Source: Flagellimonas sediminis (lineage in GTDB: Bacteria > Bacteroidota > Bacteroidia > Flavobacteriales > Flavobacteriaceae). From it: a DNA stretch of 64,000 nt. The translations under genes were made by a program, and so were the position numbers. The number at the start of each line of letters is the position of its first letter. Within the stretch, counting starts at the first letter, position 1. The stretch covers positions 124,001 through 188,000 of the forward strand of contig NZ_JAAAMI010000006.1 in the NCBI RefSeq assembly GCF_010500845.1. The letters are read 5' to 3'. Below are positions 37,302-46,299 of the stretch, one piece after another. The notes beneath the pieces were generated by a model. The model had not been told where the DNA came from, ran no database searches, and saw nothing but the letters and a program-made list of their open reading frames with translations.

Positions 37302-39334
37302 TGCGCCAATTGAATTGTGTGTCCGTTAAACTCACCTTGTTTGTGATGACGGGCATTGTACTGGGCTATTACGGTGGGTTGCCACCATTGCCCTTTTTGT
37401 TAATGTTGCTGGTTCTGCTTCCCGTTTTGTATTGGACCGGCAAAAAACAGGCAAGGGATGGGTTCCCTGTTTTTGAGCTGACCACTACACTTTTTGGTAT
37501 TGGTCTGGGTGTTTTTGTGGTAGGCATAGCTGCATTCCCGGCCAATTCTTATCGAATTGATCTCGATTTGAATATGGAAAGCTCATGGCATCTCAAAATT
37601 ACGGAGAGGTTGAAGCCCAATTCATTCTCCCAAAGATATGAGGCAGAGGTTATTGCCCTAAACACCGAAAGTTCTTCAGGAAAAATGCTGTTGATCCTAC
37701 CATCTGACAGCACTGCTAAAACTTTTAAAGTTGGTGATGAACTTCTTGTTTGGGCACAACCTGAGACCGTTCCCCCTCCCCTTAACCCCCATCAATTTGA
37801 TTACCAAGCATATTTGAAAAAACAGGGCATTCATCATCGGATAAGGGCCAATAAAAATGCCTTGATTACCATTGAGAATCCATCCAAAACCCTATTTGGA
37901 ATAGCTTCAAATTTTCGGGAAAACATCATTGGAAAATTAAAAACCTATGATTTTGGCCAAGAAGAACTGGGCGTTATCCAAGCTTTGTTGTTAGGGCAAC
38001 GGGATGATATTTCCGATGATACCTACAACAACTATGTAAATGCCGGTGCCGTGCATATTCTGGCCGTTTCCGGACTTCATGTGGGGATTTTATTGCTTTT
38101 ATTGCAATTCCTCTTTTCCCCATTAGAGCAATTCCCCACCGGAAGAACATTTAAACTGGTCATTATTGTAACCTTGCTATGGGCGTATGCGTTTGTTGCC
38201 GGACTTTCCCCTTCCATCACACGTGCAGTAACCATGTTCTCCTTTTTGGCCTATGCCATGTATCTTAACCGACCTACGAATTCGTTCAACATTATTGCCT
38301 TGTCCATGTTGTTCATTTTGTTGGTAAAACCTTTGTTCCTGTTCCAGGTAGGTTTTCAAATGAGCTATGCCGCCGTGTTCGCCATTGTTTGGATCTATCC
38401 CAAAATGCAACGGTTTTGGTATCCCGATAACTTTTTAGTTCGAAAAACATGGCAATTGCTATCGGTCAGTGTGACAGCACAATTGGGGGTGTTGCCCATT
38501 AGTCTTTTTTACTTTCATCAATTTCCAGCTTTGTTTTTTGTGGCCAACCTGTTGATCATTCCTTTCTTGGGTTTGATATTGGGACTGGGCATCCTGATTA
38601 TTTTTTTAGCGCTGATGGATGCATTGCCAGCAACTTTGGCACTTGTTTATGGCCAAATCATCAAATTGATGGACACGATTGTTGCGTGGGTGGCGCATCA
38701 GGAAGGATTCATTTTTAAAGATATTCCGTTTGATGCCGTGCAAATGGTGTTGGGGTATGTGGTAATCATTGCATTGGTGATCTTTCTTTCCCGACCCAAA
38801 TGGAAATCGGCAATGATCCTACTATCCGGGATCATCGGTATGCAAAGCTGGAGCCTATGGAACCAATTGGAATTGCAAAACAAGGAAAACCTCATCTTGG
38901 CCCATCGTTCCAGAAACAGTGTTTTATTGCATCAAATAGGGAACTCCTTGCATATTTACACTTCCGATTCCCTTAATTTAGGGAGTTTGATCAAGGATTA
39001 TTCCGTGGGGGAACGGATTCAAGACAGAACTGTTCAACAGCTAAAAAACTATTATTCCATCAGCCAGAAAACCTTGTATGTAATGGATAGTTTGGCCCTG
39101 TATCCCCCCACTTCAAAAGTTGATTATTTATTGTTGACACAATCCCCAAAAGTGAATTTGGAACGTGTCATGGATTCCCTTCGACCTAAAATGGTATTGG
39201 CGGATGGCAGCAATTACAAAAGCGTGGTAAAACGGTGGGAGAAGACTTGCAAACAAAAAGAAATCCCTTTTCACTACACGGGTGAAAAGGGATATTTCAA
39301 TTTCAATAATGCTATTCCAAAACCTTCTAGGTAA
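37301..39334 (+). CDS. comEC: ComEC/Rec2-family DNA-uptake channel without an intact C-terminal metallo-beta-lactamase motif
   Basis: About 677 residues from GTG 37301 (VRQLNCVSVKLTLFVM), preferred because it abuts the NlpC stop and matches flavobacterial ComEC N-termini; an ATG at 37262 would lie inside the upstream gene. An N-terminal DUF4131/OB-like part precedes the Competence domain: GLLLGQRDDIS-like QALLLGQRDDISDDTYNNY, AGAVHILAVSGLHVGIL, FVAGLSPSITRAVTMF. After ~10 membrane helices a soluble tail of ~180 residues ends the protein. Where other ComECs have HxHxDH, this tail has LLLTQSPKVNLERVMDSL, with no metal ligands. It imports single-stranded DNA in natural transformation. Confidence 0.9.
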   Translation: MRQLNCVSVKLTLFVMTGIVLGYYGGLPPLPFLLMLLVLLPVLYWTGKKQARDGFPVFELTTTLFGIGLGVFVVGIAAFPANSYRIDLDLNMESSWHLKITERLKPNSFSQRYEAEVIALNTESSSGKMLLILPSDSTAKTFKVGDELLVWAQPETVPPPLNPHQFDYQAYLKKQGIHHRIRANKNALITIENPSKTLFGIASNFRENIIGKLKTYDFGQEELGVIQALLLGQRDDISDDTYNNYVNAGAVHILAVSGLHVGILLLLLQFLFSPLEQFPTGRTFKLVIIVTLLWAYAFVAGLSPSITRAVTMFSFLAYAMYLNRPTNSFNIIALSMLFILLVKPLFLFQVGFQMSYAAVFAIVWIYPKMQRFWYPDNFLVRKTWQLLSVSVTAQLGVLPISLFYFHQFPALFFVANLLIIPFLGLILGLGILIIFLALMDALPATLALVYGQIIKLMDTIVAWVAHQEGFIFKDIPFDAVQMVLGYVVIIALVIFLSRPKWKSAMILLSGIIGMQSWSLWNQLELQNKENLILAHRSRNSVLLHQIGNSLHIYTSDSLNLGSLIKDYSVGERIQDRTVQQLKNYYSISQKTLYVMDSLALYPPTSKVDYLLLTQSPKVNLERVMDSLRPKMVLADGSNYKSVVKRWEKTCKQKEIPFHYTGEKGYFNFNNAIPKPSR

Positions 39335-40829
39335 CGTCTCCCATCCATTTTTTGATGAACGGACTGGCGGCAAAGAATATGATTCCGGCACCAACCGAAA
39401 CCCACACCACATTGAGGAAGATATTCGGCATTTCAAGCACGTTTTCGGGGTCAAAGTTACCTCCAATGAGCCCAGCTATAAGGTTACCCAAAGCAGCTCC
39501 AACAAACCAGATACCCATCATTTGGCCCAAATATTTTCGTGGCGATAATTTGCTGGTGGCACTAAGTCCTACCGGGCTAATGGTCAACTCTCCGATAGAA
39601 TGCAAGAAATAAGTAAGAATCAAAGCAAACATTCCCGCCTTGGCACCACTGGCGGCCACATGGGCGGCCTCTACCATCACCCAAAAACCGATTCCAAGTA
39701 AAATTAATCCGATCGCAAATTTAAACGGGGTCCTGATATTAATGTTCCTAGCGGCCAATTTTACCCAAATGGCCCCAACAATCGGGGCAAAAATGATGAT
39801 AAAACCGGAGTTGAAGGATTGCAACATTCCCGCGGGCATTTCCCAGTCTCCGATAAATCTATCCGTAAAATCCCTGGCAAACAAATTCAAAGATGATGCT
39901 GCCTGCTCAAAACCTGACCAAAAAATGGCAATGCCCACAAACAAAATGAAAATTACGGACACTTTTTTCTTGTCAAGCACAGAAAGACCACCATTGAAAA
40001 GGATATTGAGAAAATATCCCATGGTGATCACAACGATGATAAGCCCCAAAGCCTGGGCAATTCCGGTTGCCGTGGTCACATCTATACTGCCCGTGAATTG
40101 AAGAACGACCAAAAGCACCAACACAATTGCAACAATGGCATAGGTGCCTTTTGAATTGGATTTTCCAATTTTTTCCAATTGTTTGACCTTGGGAACCATA
40201 CCTATATCTCCCAAATATTTTGGAGCAAATAACTTATAGGAAATGAGTCCCAATAACATTCCCACAGCTGCCAATCCGAAACCTAAATGCCAGTTGTATT
40301 CTGCCAAAAGAGGAACCAAGATCTGCCCAACGAAAGACCCTAGGTTGATCCCCATATAAAAAATGGAGAAACCGGCATCACGCATGGCACCATCCTCATT
40401 TTCGTAAAGTTCCCCAACCAAAGTACTGATGTTTCCTTTCAACAATCCGGTACCCAGGGCAACAAAGGCAAGTCCAGTAAAAAATATGATCGGAGAACCA
40501 GGTATGGCCAAAATCAAATGACCTATCATAATCAGGACACCTCCATAAAAAACGGCCTTTCGCTGCCCAAAGACATTATCGGCCAACCAGCCTCCGGGCA
40601 AGGTCATTAAATAAACCGAAGCCGTATAAAGTCCATAAACTGCACCCGCGGTCTCAGTGGTCAAGCCGAGCCCTTCTTGCGCAGCATCGGTGGTCATGAA
40701 CAAAATGAGGATGGCCCGCATACCGTAGTATGAAAAGCGCTCCCACATTTCGGCAGAAAACAGCACATACAATCCTCTTGGATGCCTGAATTTTGGTTTG
40801 CCTCCGGTTGATTTTAAAACATCTGACAT
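39327..40829 (-). CDS. Proton-dependent oligopeptide transporter (POT/PTR family)
   Basis: 500 residues, about 12-14 membrane helices. The POT proton-coupling signature ExxER is in SAEMWERFSYYGMRAIL; the PTR2 signature lies in FSIFYMGINLGSFVGQIL. It imports di- and tripeptides with protons. The gene converges on comEC with an 8-base overlap that contains both stop codons (39327-39334). The DPP-IV-type peptidase gene lies immediately upstream on the same strand, so secreted dipeptides and their importer are encoded together. Confidence 0.95.
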   Translation of the reverse strand: MSDVLKSTGGKPKFRHPRGLYVLFSAEMWERFSYYGMRAILILFMTTDAAQEGLGLTTETAGAVYGLYTASVYLMTLPGGWLADNVFGQRKAVFYGGVLIMIGHLILAIPGSPIIFFTGLAFVALGTGLLKGNISTLVGELYENEDGAMRDAGFSIFYMGINLGSFVGQILVPLLAEYNWHLGFGLAAVGMLLGLISYKLFAPKYLGDIGMVPKVKQLEKIGKSNSKGTYAIVAIVLVLLVVLQFTGSIDVTTATGIAQALGLIIVVITMGYFLNILFNGGLSVLDKKKVSVIFILFVGIAIFWSGFEQAASSLNLFARDFTDRFIGDWEMPAGMLQSFNSGFIIIFAPIVGAIWVKLAARNINIRTPFKFAIGLILLGIGFWVMVEAAHVAASGAKAGMFALILTYFLHSIGELTISPVGLSATSKLSPRKYLGQMMGIWFVGAALGNLIAGLIGGNFDPENVLEMPNIFLNVVWVSVGAGIIFFAASPFIKKWMGDVT

Positions 40830-40848
40830 AATTTTCTAGTTAGTTTGA

Positions 40849-43008
40849 TTATAGATTTTCCTTGACGAAGTTGGTCAATTTGGTAAACAGGTGCAATCGG
40901 GTGTTCCCACCATAAATACCATGGTTCTTATCAGGATAAATGGCCCAATCGAACGGTTTGTTGGCCTGAACCAACGCCTCGATCATGCGCATGCTGTTCT
41001 GTACATGCACATTGTCATCCCCGGATCCATGGACCAAGAGATATTTTCCCTTCAACATTTCAGGATAATTGAAAGGGGAATTGTCATCATAACCGCTTGC
41101 ATTTTCCTGCGGGGTCTGCATGTAACGTTCCGTGTAAATGGTATCGTAAAACCTCCATGAAGTAACCGGCGCCACGGCAATGGCCATTTCAAAAACATCA
41201 TTGCCCTTTAAAATACAGTTGGTGGACATGAAACCTCCATAGCTCCATCCCCAAATCCCTGTTCGGTCCTCGTCAATATATGGGAGTTCACTCAATTTTT
41301 TGGCTGCGGCAATCTGGTCCTCCACTTCGTATTTGCCCAATTCCTTTTGGGTCAATTTTTTGAAATCCCTGCCTTTTAATCCAGTTCCCCTACCATCCAC
41401 ACAGGCCACAATATAGCCTTCGGAAGCCAGCATTTCGTGCCAGTAATCGTTGCTGCCGATCCAACTGTTGGAAACCGACTGAGATCCCGGCCCACTATAT
41501 TGGAACATGAAAAGGGGATATTTTTTATTAGGGTCAAAATCGGCTGGTTTGATCATCCACATGTTTAGATCATACCCGTTGATATTGATGGTGGAAAATT
41601 CCTTGGGAGACATTTCATACCCATCCAATTTTTCCAACAAGGCCGTATTGTCCTTGATGGCTTTCACCAACTTGCCATCCGAAGCAGTGTGCAACGTAAA
41701 CTCATAAGGGGTGGTGGCATTGGAAAAGGTATTGATGTAATAGGTATAGTTGGTACTGAAGGCGGCCGAATTGGTGCCCACTTTGGTAGAAAGGCGTTTC
41801 TTTTTCTTCCCGTTGGTAGAAATACTATACACATCCCGATTGATGGAACCGTTCTCCACAGACTGATAAAAAATCCTATTGTTTTTTTTGTCATAGCCAT
41901 AATAGCGGGTCACTTCCCATGGGCCTTGGGTAATCTGGTTCTTCAATTTACCATCCTTACCATATAAATACAAATGGTTGTAGCCATCGCCTTCGCTGGT
42001 CCAAATGAAACTGTCGTCGGCCAAAAAAGTAAGGTCGTCATCAATATCCACATAAGCATTGTCCTTTTCTTCTAAAAGAAGTGAAACGGAATTATCAGTT
42101 GCCTTAACATCGAACAATTTCAGATCATCCTGATGTCTGTTCAACGTTTGCACGCTCAAATGATCAGGACTGTTCATCCATTTGATCCTAGGAATGTAAT
42201 AGGCATCGTTCAAATCCACATTTGAAATGGCCCCCGAAGCCACATCGAACATATGCAGGGTAACCAAGGAATTATTCTCGCCGGCCTTGGGATATTTGAA
42301 CTCATATTGATAGGGATATAGATTGGTCCCATAGATATCCATGGAGAAATTGGGCACCTCTGTTTCGTCAAAACGAAGGAAAGCGATCTTGGTTCCGTTA
42401 CTGTTCCATTCAAAGGCGCGAACAAAGCTAAATTCTTCTTCATACACCCAATCGGTCACACCGTTGATGATGGTTCCCTTGTTCCCATCCGTGGTCACTT
42501 TTTGTACCCCTTTGGATGAAAGATCCAAAATATAAAGGTTGTTATCCAAAACGTAGGCCACTTTAGAACCATCAGGGGAAAGCGTTGGCTCCTGTATTTT
42601 GGTTTCGGAAATCTTCACCAAACCTTTGGTGGCAATATCATACACATAATAGATGCCCAATCTGGATCTTCTGAAAATAGGCTCCACTTCGGTGGCCAGC
42701 AAGACTTTTGATTCGTCATCACTAAAGGAATAGGAAGAAAAATAGGGAACGGTTTCCGAGGAAGCCACAATGGTCTCCACCTTTTCCAAGGTTTCATAAT
42801 CATATTTGTCCAGACTGCTAGTTCTGGGGGAACGGTTAAAATTGAGGATGGTATATTGTTTACCGTTGTTCATGGAACGCAAGACGTCCATGTATTCGGT
42901 CCTGAATTCACCTCCCCAGATTTCTTCCAGGGTTATTTTTTTCTTTTGGGCCGTGGAAATCGTCAAAAATCCCAATAAGGAAATGAACAGGAGAAACTGT
43001 TTGTTCAT
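40849..43008 (-). CDS. Secreted prolyl oligopeptidase/DPP-IV-family S9 peptidase
   Basis: 719 residues with a signal peptide (MNKQFLLFISLLGFLTISTAQ). An eight-bladed N-terminal propeller (DPPIV_N; e.g. SPDGSKVAYVLDNNLYIL) is followed by an alpha/beta-hydrolase domain with the catalytic Ser in GWSYGGFM, Asp in VHGSGDDNVHVQ and His in PDKNHGIYGG. A Glu motif for substrate N-terminus binding is in YEEEFSF. It probably releases X-Pro dipeptides in the periplasm. It ends 19 bases before the POT gene, an apparent peptide-use operon. Confidence 0.96.
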   Translation of the reverse strand: MNKQFLLFISLLGFLTISTAQKKKITLEEIWGGEFRTEYMDVLRSMNNGKQYTILNFNRSPRTSSLDKYDYETLEKVETIVASSETVPYFSSYSFSDDESKVLLATEVEPIFRRSRLGIYYVYDIATKGLVKISETKIQEPTLSPDGSKVAYVLDNNLYILDLSSKGVQKVTTDGNKGTIINGVTDWVYEEEFSFVRAFEWNSNGTKIAFLRFDETEVPNFSMDIYGTNLYPYQYEFKYPKAGENNSLVTLHMFDVASGAISNVDLNDAYYIPRIKWMNSPDHLSVQTLNRHQDDLKLFDVKATDNSVSLLLEEKDNAYVDIDDDLTFLADDSFIWTSEGDGYNHLYLYGKDGKLKNQITQGPWEVTRYYGYDKKNNRIFYQSVENGSINRDVYSISTNGKKKKRLSTKVGTNSAAFSTNYTYYINTFSNATTPYEFTLHTASDGKLVKAIKDNTALLEKLDGYEMSPKEFSTININGYDLNMWMIKPADFDPNKKYPLFMFQYSGPGSQSVSNSWIGSNDYWHEMLASEGYIVACVDGRGTGLKGRDFKKLTQKELGKYEVEDQIAAAKKLSELPYIDEDRTGIWGWSYGGFMSTNCILKGNDVFEMAIAVAPVTSWRFYDTIYTERYMQTPQENASGYDDNSPFNYPEMLKGKYLLVHGSGDDNVHVQNSMRMIEALVQANKPFDWAIYPDKNHGIYGGNTRLHLFTKLTNFVKENL

Positions 43009-43055
43009 GTGGTAAGAAATTGATTAAAAACTCCCAAGTTTACTAATATTTATCG

Positions 43056-43087
43056 GAAAAATAAACTTTGATGTTGCATTTGCAACA
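43056..43087 (-). promoter_or_regulatory. Putative promoter of the DPP-IV gene with overlapping palindrome
   Basis: On the minus strand TTG (43085-43083), a 19-base spacer and TATTTTTC (43063-43056; one mismatch to TAnnTTTG). The -33 part lies inside a 16-base near-perfect palindrome, TGTTGCA-TT-TGCAACA (43072-43087), a likely repressor site in this divergent region. Confidence 0.5.
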
Positions 43088-43186
43088 AGAATCGGACCAA
43101 AGCATTTGGCCAAAACCCGGCAAATTTTTGGTGGTCATCGCCCAAAGTGGCAATATCCTTATATTTGAATCCTTTTACCAAACACT

Positions 43187-44503
43187 ATGAACACGCCAGT
43201 TGAAGGATTTTCCAAACTTTCCAAAGCTGAAAAGATGGATTGGATCGCCAATCAATGCACCAAGGACCCCGAAGCCACCAAAAAACTGTTGGAGCGCTAT
43301 TGGAACCCTGATCCCAACGTGCAAAAATTGCACGATGAGTTTATTGAGAACACCATATCCAATTATTATCTGCCCTTTGCCGTGGCACCCAATTTTTTGA
43401 TCAACGGGGAGTTTTATGCGATCCCCATGGCCATTGAAGAAAGTTCGGTTGTGGCCGCTGCCAGCAAAGCTGCCAAATTTTGGTTGGATAAAGGCGGATT
43501 CAAGACCACCATTTTGGGCACCGAAAAAGTGGGACAAGTACATTTTATGTATAATGGTGATGCCCAAAAACTGCAGGCCTTTTTCAAGAAGATCCATCCA
43601 ATTTTGTTTAGTAGTGTTGCCTCCATCACCCAGAACATGGAAAAACGGGGAGGCGGCATCAATGCCATTGAATTAAGGGATTGTACCGACAAGATTCCCG
43701 GATATTACCAGTTGCACTGCACCTTTGAGACCTTGGATGCCATGGGTGCCAATTTCATCAATTCGTGTTTGGAGCAATTTGCCAAAACATTAAAGGAAAA
43801 GGCCAAAGACCATCAAGATTTTTCGGAAGGGGAGAAAAACATAGAGGTGGTCATGAGCATTTTGTCCAATTATGTTCCCAATTGCTTGGTACGGGCAGAG
43901 GTGGAATGCCCGGTTGAAAAGTTGGTCATTAAGGACATATCGTCAGAAGACTTTTCCCAAAAATTTGTGCAGGCGGTGAATATTGCAAATGTGGAACCCT
44001 ATCGTGCGGTGACCCACAACAAAGGCATCATGAACGGAATCGATGCCGTGGTGCTCGCCACCGGAAACGATTTTAGGGCCGTGGAAGCGGGGGTACACGC
44101 CTACGCTTCTAAAAATGGGAGCTATTCCAGTTTGACGCATGCCGCCATCGAAGATGGGATATTTAAATTTTGGATTGAGATTCCCCTTGCCCTAGGCACG
44201 GTGGGCGGACTAACCTCTCTGCATCCCTTGGTGAAGTTGGCATTGGAAATCCTTCAAAATCCATCGGCCAAGGAATTGATGCAGATTGTGGCAGTTGCTG
44301 GATTGGCCCAAAATTTTGCCGCCGTAAAAAGTTTGGTGACCACAGGTATCCAAAAGGGTCATATGAAAATGCACCTGCTCAACATGCTCAACCAAATGGG
44401 GGCCACTGAAAGCGAAAAGGAGCAGCTTGTACATTATTTCAAGCATGAAACCGTAACCAACGCCTCAGTAAAGGAAGCCCTGGAAAAACTACAAAGATCA
44501 TGA
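43187..44503 (+). CDS. mvaA: Hydroxymethylglutaryl-CoA reductase, class II (degradative type)
   Basis: 438 residues. The class II layout is visible: catalytic Glu region NAIELRDCTDKIPGYYQLH, Lys in YRAVTHNKGIMNGIDAVVLATGNDFRA-type core (catalytic Lys and Asp), and the C-terminal His in KGHMKMHLLNML. Although named degradative in Pseudomonas, in Flavobacteriia it is the mevalonate-pathway enzyme (HMG-CoA to mevalonate) for isoprenoids. It overlaps the GYDIA kinase by 4 bases (ATGA) and shares a divergent promoter region with the peptidase gene. Confidence 0.95.
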   Translation: MNTPVEGFSKLSKAEKMDWIANQCTKDPEATKKLLERYWNPDPNVQKLHDEFIENTISNYYLPFAVAPNFLINGEFYAIPMAIEESSVVAAASKAAKFWLDKGGFKTTILGTEKVGQVHFMYNGDAQKLQAFFKKIHPILFSSVASITQNMEKRGGGINAIELRDCTDKIPGYYQLHCTFETLDAMGANFINSCLEQFAKTLKEKAKDHQDFSEGEKNIEVVMSILSNYVPNCLVRAEVECPVEKLVIKDISSEDFSQKFVQAVNIANVEPYRAVTHNKGIMNGIDAVVLATGNDFRAVEAGVHAYASKNGSYSSLTHAAIEDGIFKFWIEIPLALGTVGGLTSLHPLVKLALEILQNPSAKELMQIVAVAGLAQNFAAVKSLVTTGIQKGHMKMHLLNMLNQMGATESEKEQLVHYFKHETVTNASVKEALEKLQRS

Positions 44504-45411
44504 TGCAAAAGGAGTTTTACAGCAACGGAAAATTGTTGCTATCGGGCGAATATGCCGTGCTGGATGGGGCGCTGGCATTGGCCATCCCTACCAGTTATGG
44601 TCAATCACTCAAAGCAACCCCCATATCTTCTACACAACTGAATTGGGTAAGTTATGACGAAGCTGGGCACGAGTGGTTCCGTGCAGAATTTGATGTTGAA
44701 GACTTAAAAATCAAATCGACATCGGACCCGAAAATTGCCGAAACCCTAGTGGTTTTGCTGCAACAGGCTAAATGGGACAATCCCCTATTTCTTTCGGACC
44801 ATGATGGATTTTTGGTGGAAACCCACCTCAGTTTTCCAACGTCATGGGGCTTGGGCACCTCATCCACATTGATCAACAATTTGGCCCAATGGGCCCGGGT
44901 GGATGCCTATGAACTTTTGTGGAAAGCCTTTGGTGGAAGTGGTTACGATATTGCCTGTGCGCAGCACAATTCGCCATTAACTTACCAATTGAAAAAAGGA
45001 GTGCCACAAGTGGAAGAAGTCCAATTTGACCCTTATTTTAAGGATTCCTTGTTCTTTGTCCATCTGAACCAAAAGCAGAACAGCAAGGATGCCATTGAAG
45101 CCTATAGAAGCCGTTCCTTTGATAAGGAAGCACTGGTCAAACGCATTTCGGCCATTACCCTAAGAATGGTCTCTGCCCCCAATTTGTCGGAATTTGAAAT
45201 TTTGATGGAAGAGCATGAATCCATTTTATCCGAAGTCCTTGGTCTATCTCCCATTAAGCAAAAATTATTTCCTGATTATGCTGGAGCCGTTAAAAGTTTG
45301 GGAGCTTGGGGTGGCGATTTTGTGATGGCCTCGGGAGATGAATCATCCATCGCATATTTTCATGACAAAGGATACCCAACAGTATTCCCCTATTCCAAAA
45401 TGATTTTGTGA
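44500..45411 (+). CDS. GYDIA-family GHMP kinase
   Basis: 303 residues. GHMP-fold signs are the N-terminal GKLLLSGEYAVLDGALALA, an ATP-loop variant FPTSWGLGTSSTLINNLA, the name-giving FGGSGYDIACAQ, and the C-terminal GAWGGDFVMASGD. The family is Bacteroidota-specific and not biochemically settled. Its coupling to HMG-CoA reductase points to mevalonate or phosphomevalonate phosphorylation. The start ATG overlaps the preceding stop; a second ATG follows directly at 44503. Ten bases separate it from the beta-lactamase gene. Confidence 0.9.
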   Translation: MMQKEFYSNGKLLLSGEYAVLDGALALAIPTSYGQSLKATPISSTQLNWVSYDEAGHEWFRAEFDVEDLKIKSTSDPKIAETLVVLLQQAKWDNPLFLSDHDGFLVETHLSFPTSWGLGTSSTLINNLAQWARVDAYELLWKAFGGSGYDIACAQHNSPLTYQLKKGVPQVEEVQFDPYFKDSLFFVHLNQKQNSKDAIEAYRSRSFDKEALVKRISAITLRMVSAPNLSEFEILMEEHESILSEVLGLSPIKQKLFPDYAGAVKSLGAWGGDFVMASGDESSIAYFHDKGYPTVFPYSKMIL

Positions 45412-45421
45412 CTCCATCCCA

Positions 45422-46144
45422 ATGAAGCGATTTCTTCTATTTTCAGCACTTTTAGGATTGATGGGTTGCAAAACTTCTTCCCCTACGCTGGGCTATGAGA
45501 CTCCAACTTTAAAAATAGAACCTCTTACCGAGCACACCTATTTGCATGTATCGTATTTGCAAACCGAAAGTTTTGGGAAAGTAGCCTGTAATGGAATGAT
45601 CGTGGTTGATGATGGTGAAGCCATTGTTTTTGACACTCCAGTGAACAATGAAATTTCGGAAGAACTTTTAGAATGGGTAAAATCGAAAGATTTATATGTG
45701 AAAGCCGTAGTGGCCACACATTTCCATGATGATTGTTTGGGAGGTCTTCAAGCGTTTCACAATAGACTTATTCCTTCCTACGCCAACCAGAATACCATAG
45801 CATTGGTTCAGGACAAGGACGTAACCATTCCGTTAAATGGGTTTTCAAAAACTTTGGAGTTGCAAGTTGGCAATGAAACCGTTATCCTCGATTTTATGGG
45901 AGAAGGACATACCGTGGACAATATTATCGGTTATTTCCCAAAAGACCAAACCATGTTCGGTGGATGTTTGATAAAATCCGTCGGGGCCGGCAAAGGTAAT
46001 CTGGAGGATGCCAATACCGCAGAGTGGTCGCAGACCGTGGCCCAAGTCAAAGCGAAATATCCAAATGCTTCCCTAATTGTGCCTGGCCATGGACAATACG
46101 GAGACAGGCGGTTACTGGATTACACCATCGCACTTTTTAAATAG
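45422..46144 (+). CDS. Subclass B1 metallo-beta-lactamase, lipoprotein type
   Basis: 240 residues with a lipobox (LLGLMGCKTS, Cys16), so probably membrane-anchored like NDM-1. All zinc ligands of B1 enzymes are in place: His100, His102, Asp104 and Cys105 in THFHDDCLGGL (the Cys after Asp recalls CcrA), His163 in GEGHTVDN, Cys182 in FGGCLIKS, His223 in PGHGQYG. The substrate-binding Lys185 (GGCLIKS) and Asn in GNLEDAN are also present. It should hydrolyse penicillins, cephalosporins and carbapenems in the periplasm. It lies 10 bases after the GYDIA kinase, so it seems part of the HMG-CoA reductase operon. No regulator of the AmpR type is near. Confidence 0.93.
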   Translation: MKRFLLFSALLGLMGCKTSSPTLGYETPTLKIEPLTEHTYLHVSYLQTESFGKVACNGMIVVDDGEAIVFDTPVNNEISEELLEWVKSKDLYVKAVVATHFHDDCLGGLQAFHNRLIPSYANQNTIALVQDKDVTIPLNGFSKTLELQVGNETVILDFMGEGHTVDNIIGYFPKDQTMFGGCLIKSVGAGKGNLEDANTAEWSQTVAQVKAKYPNASLIVPGHGQYGDRRLLDYTIALFK

Positions 46145-46208
46145 TGTCCAAACCTTGACCGACCAATACATTTCTTCGATTTATAAATCCACAAAGGGCC
46201 TTCATCAA

Positions 46209-46240
46209 TTACACCTCCAGTGTAACTATAGTTTTTCGCA
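46209..46240. terminator. Hairpin after the beta-lactamase gene
   Basis: TTACAC (46209-46214) and GTGTAA (46220-46225) surround CTCCA, followed by ACTATAGTTTTTC. It could end the HMG-CoA reductase operon or act as an operator for the downstream AraC gene. The stem is only 6 bases. Confidence 0.4.
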
Positions 46241-46299
46241 CTTTAGCAATAAGAAGACCTAGGCAATTCAAAAATCTTCCAAAAAAAAGAAAAGATATT

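Noticed and set aside
45422-46144. Glyoxalase II or B3-type hydrolase
   Set aside because: The third ligand is Cys182 and the HxHxD is followed by Cys, not His; the GGCLIKS and GNLEDAN motifs are specific to B1 lactamases.
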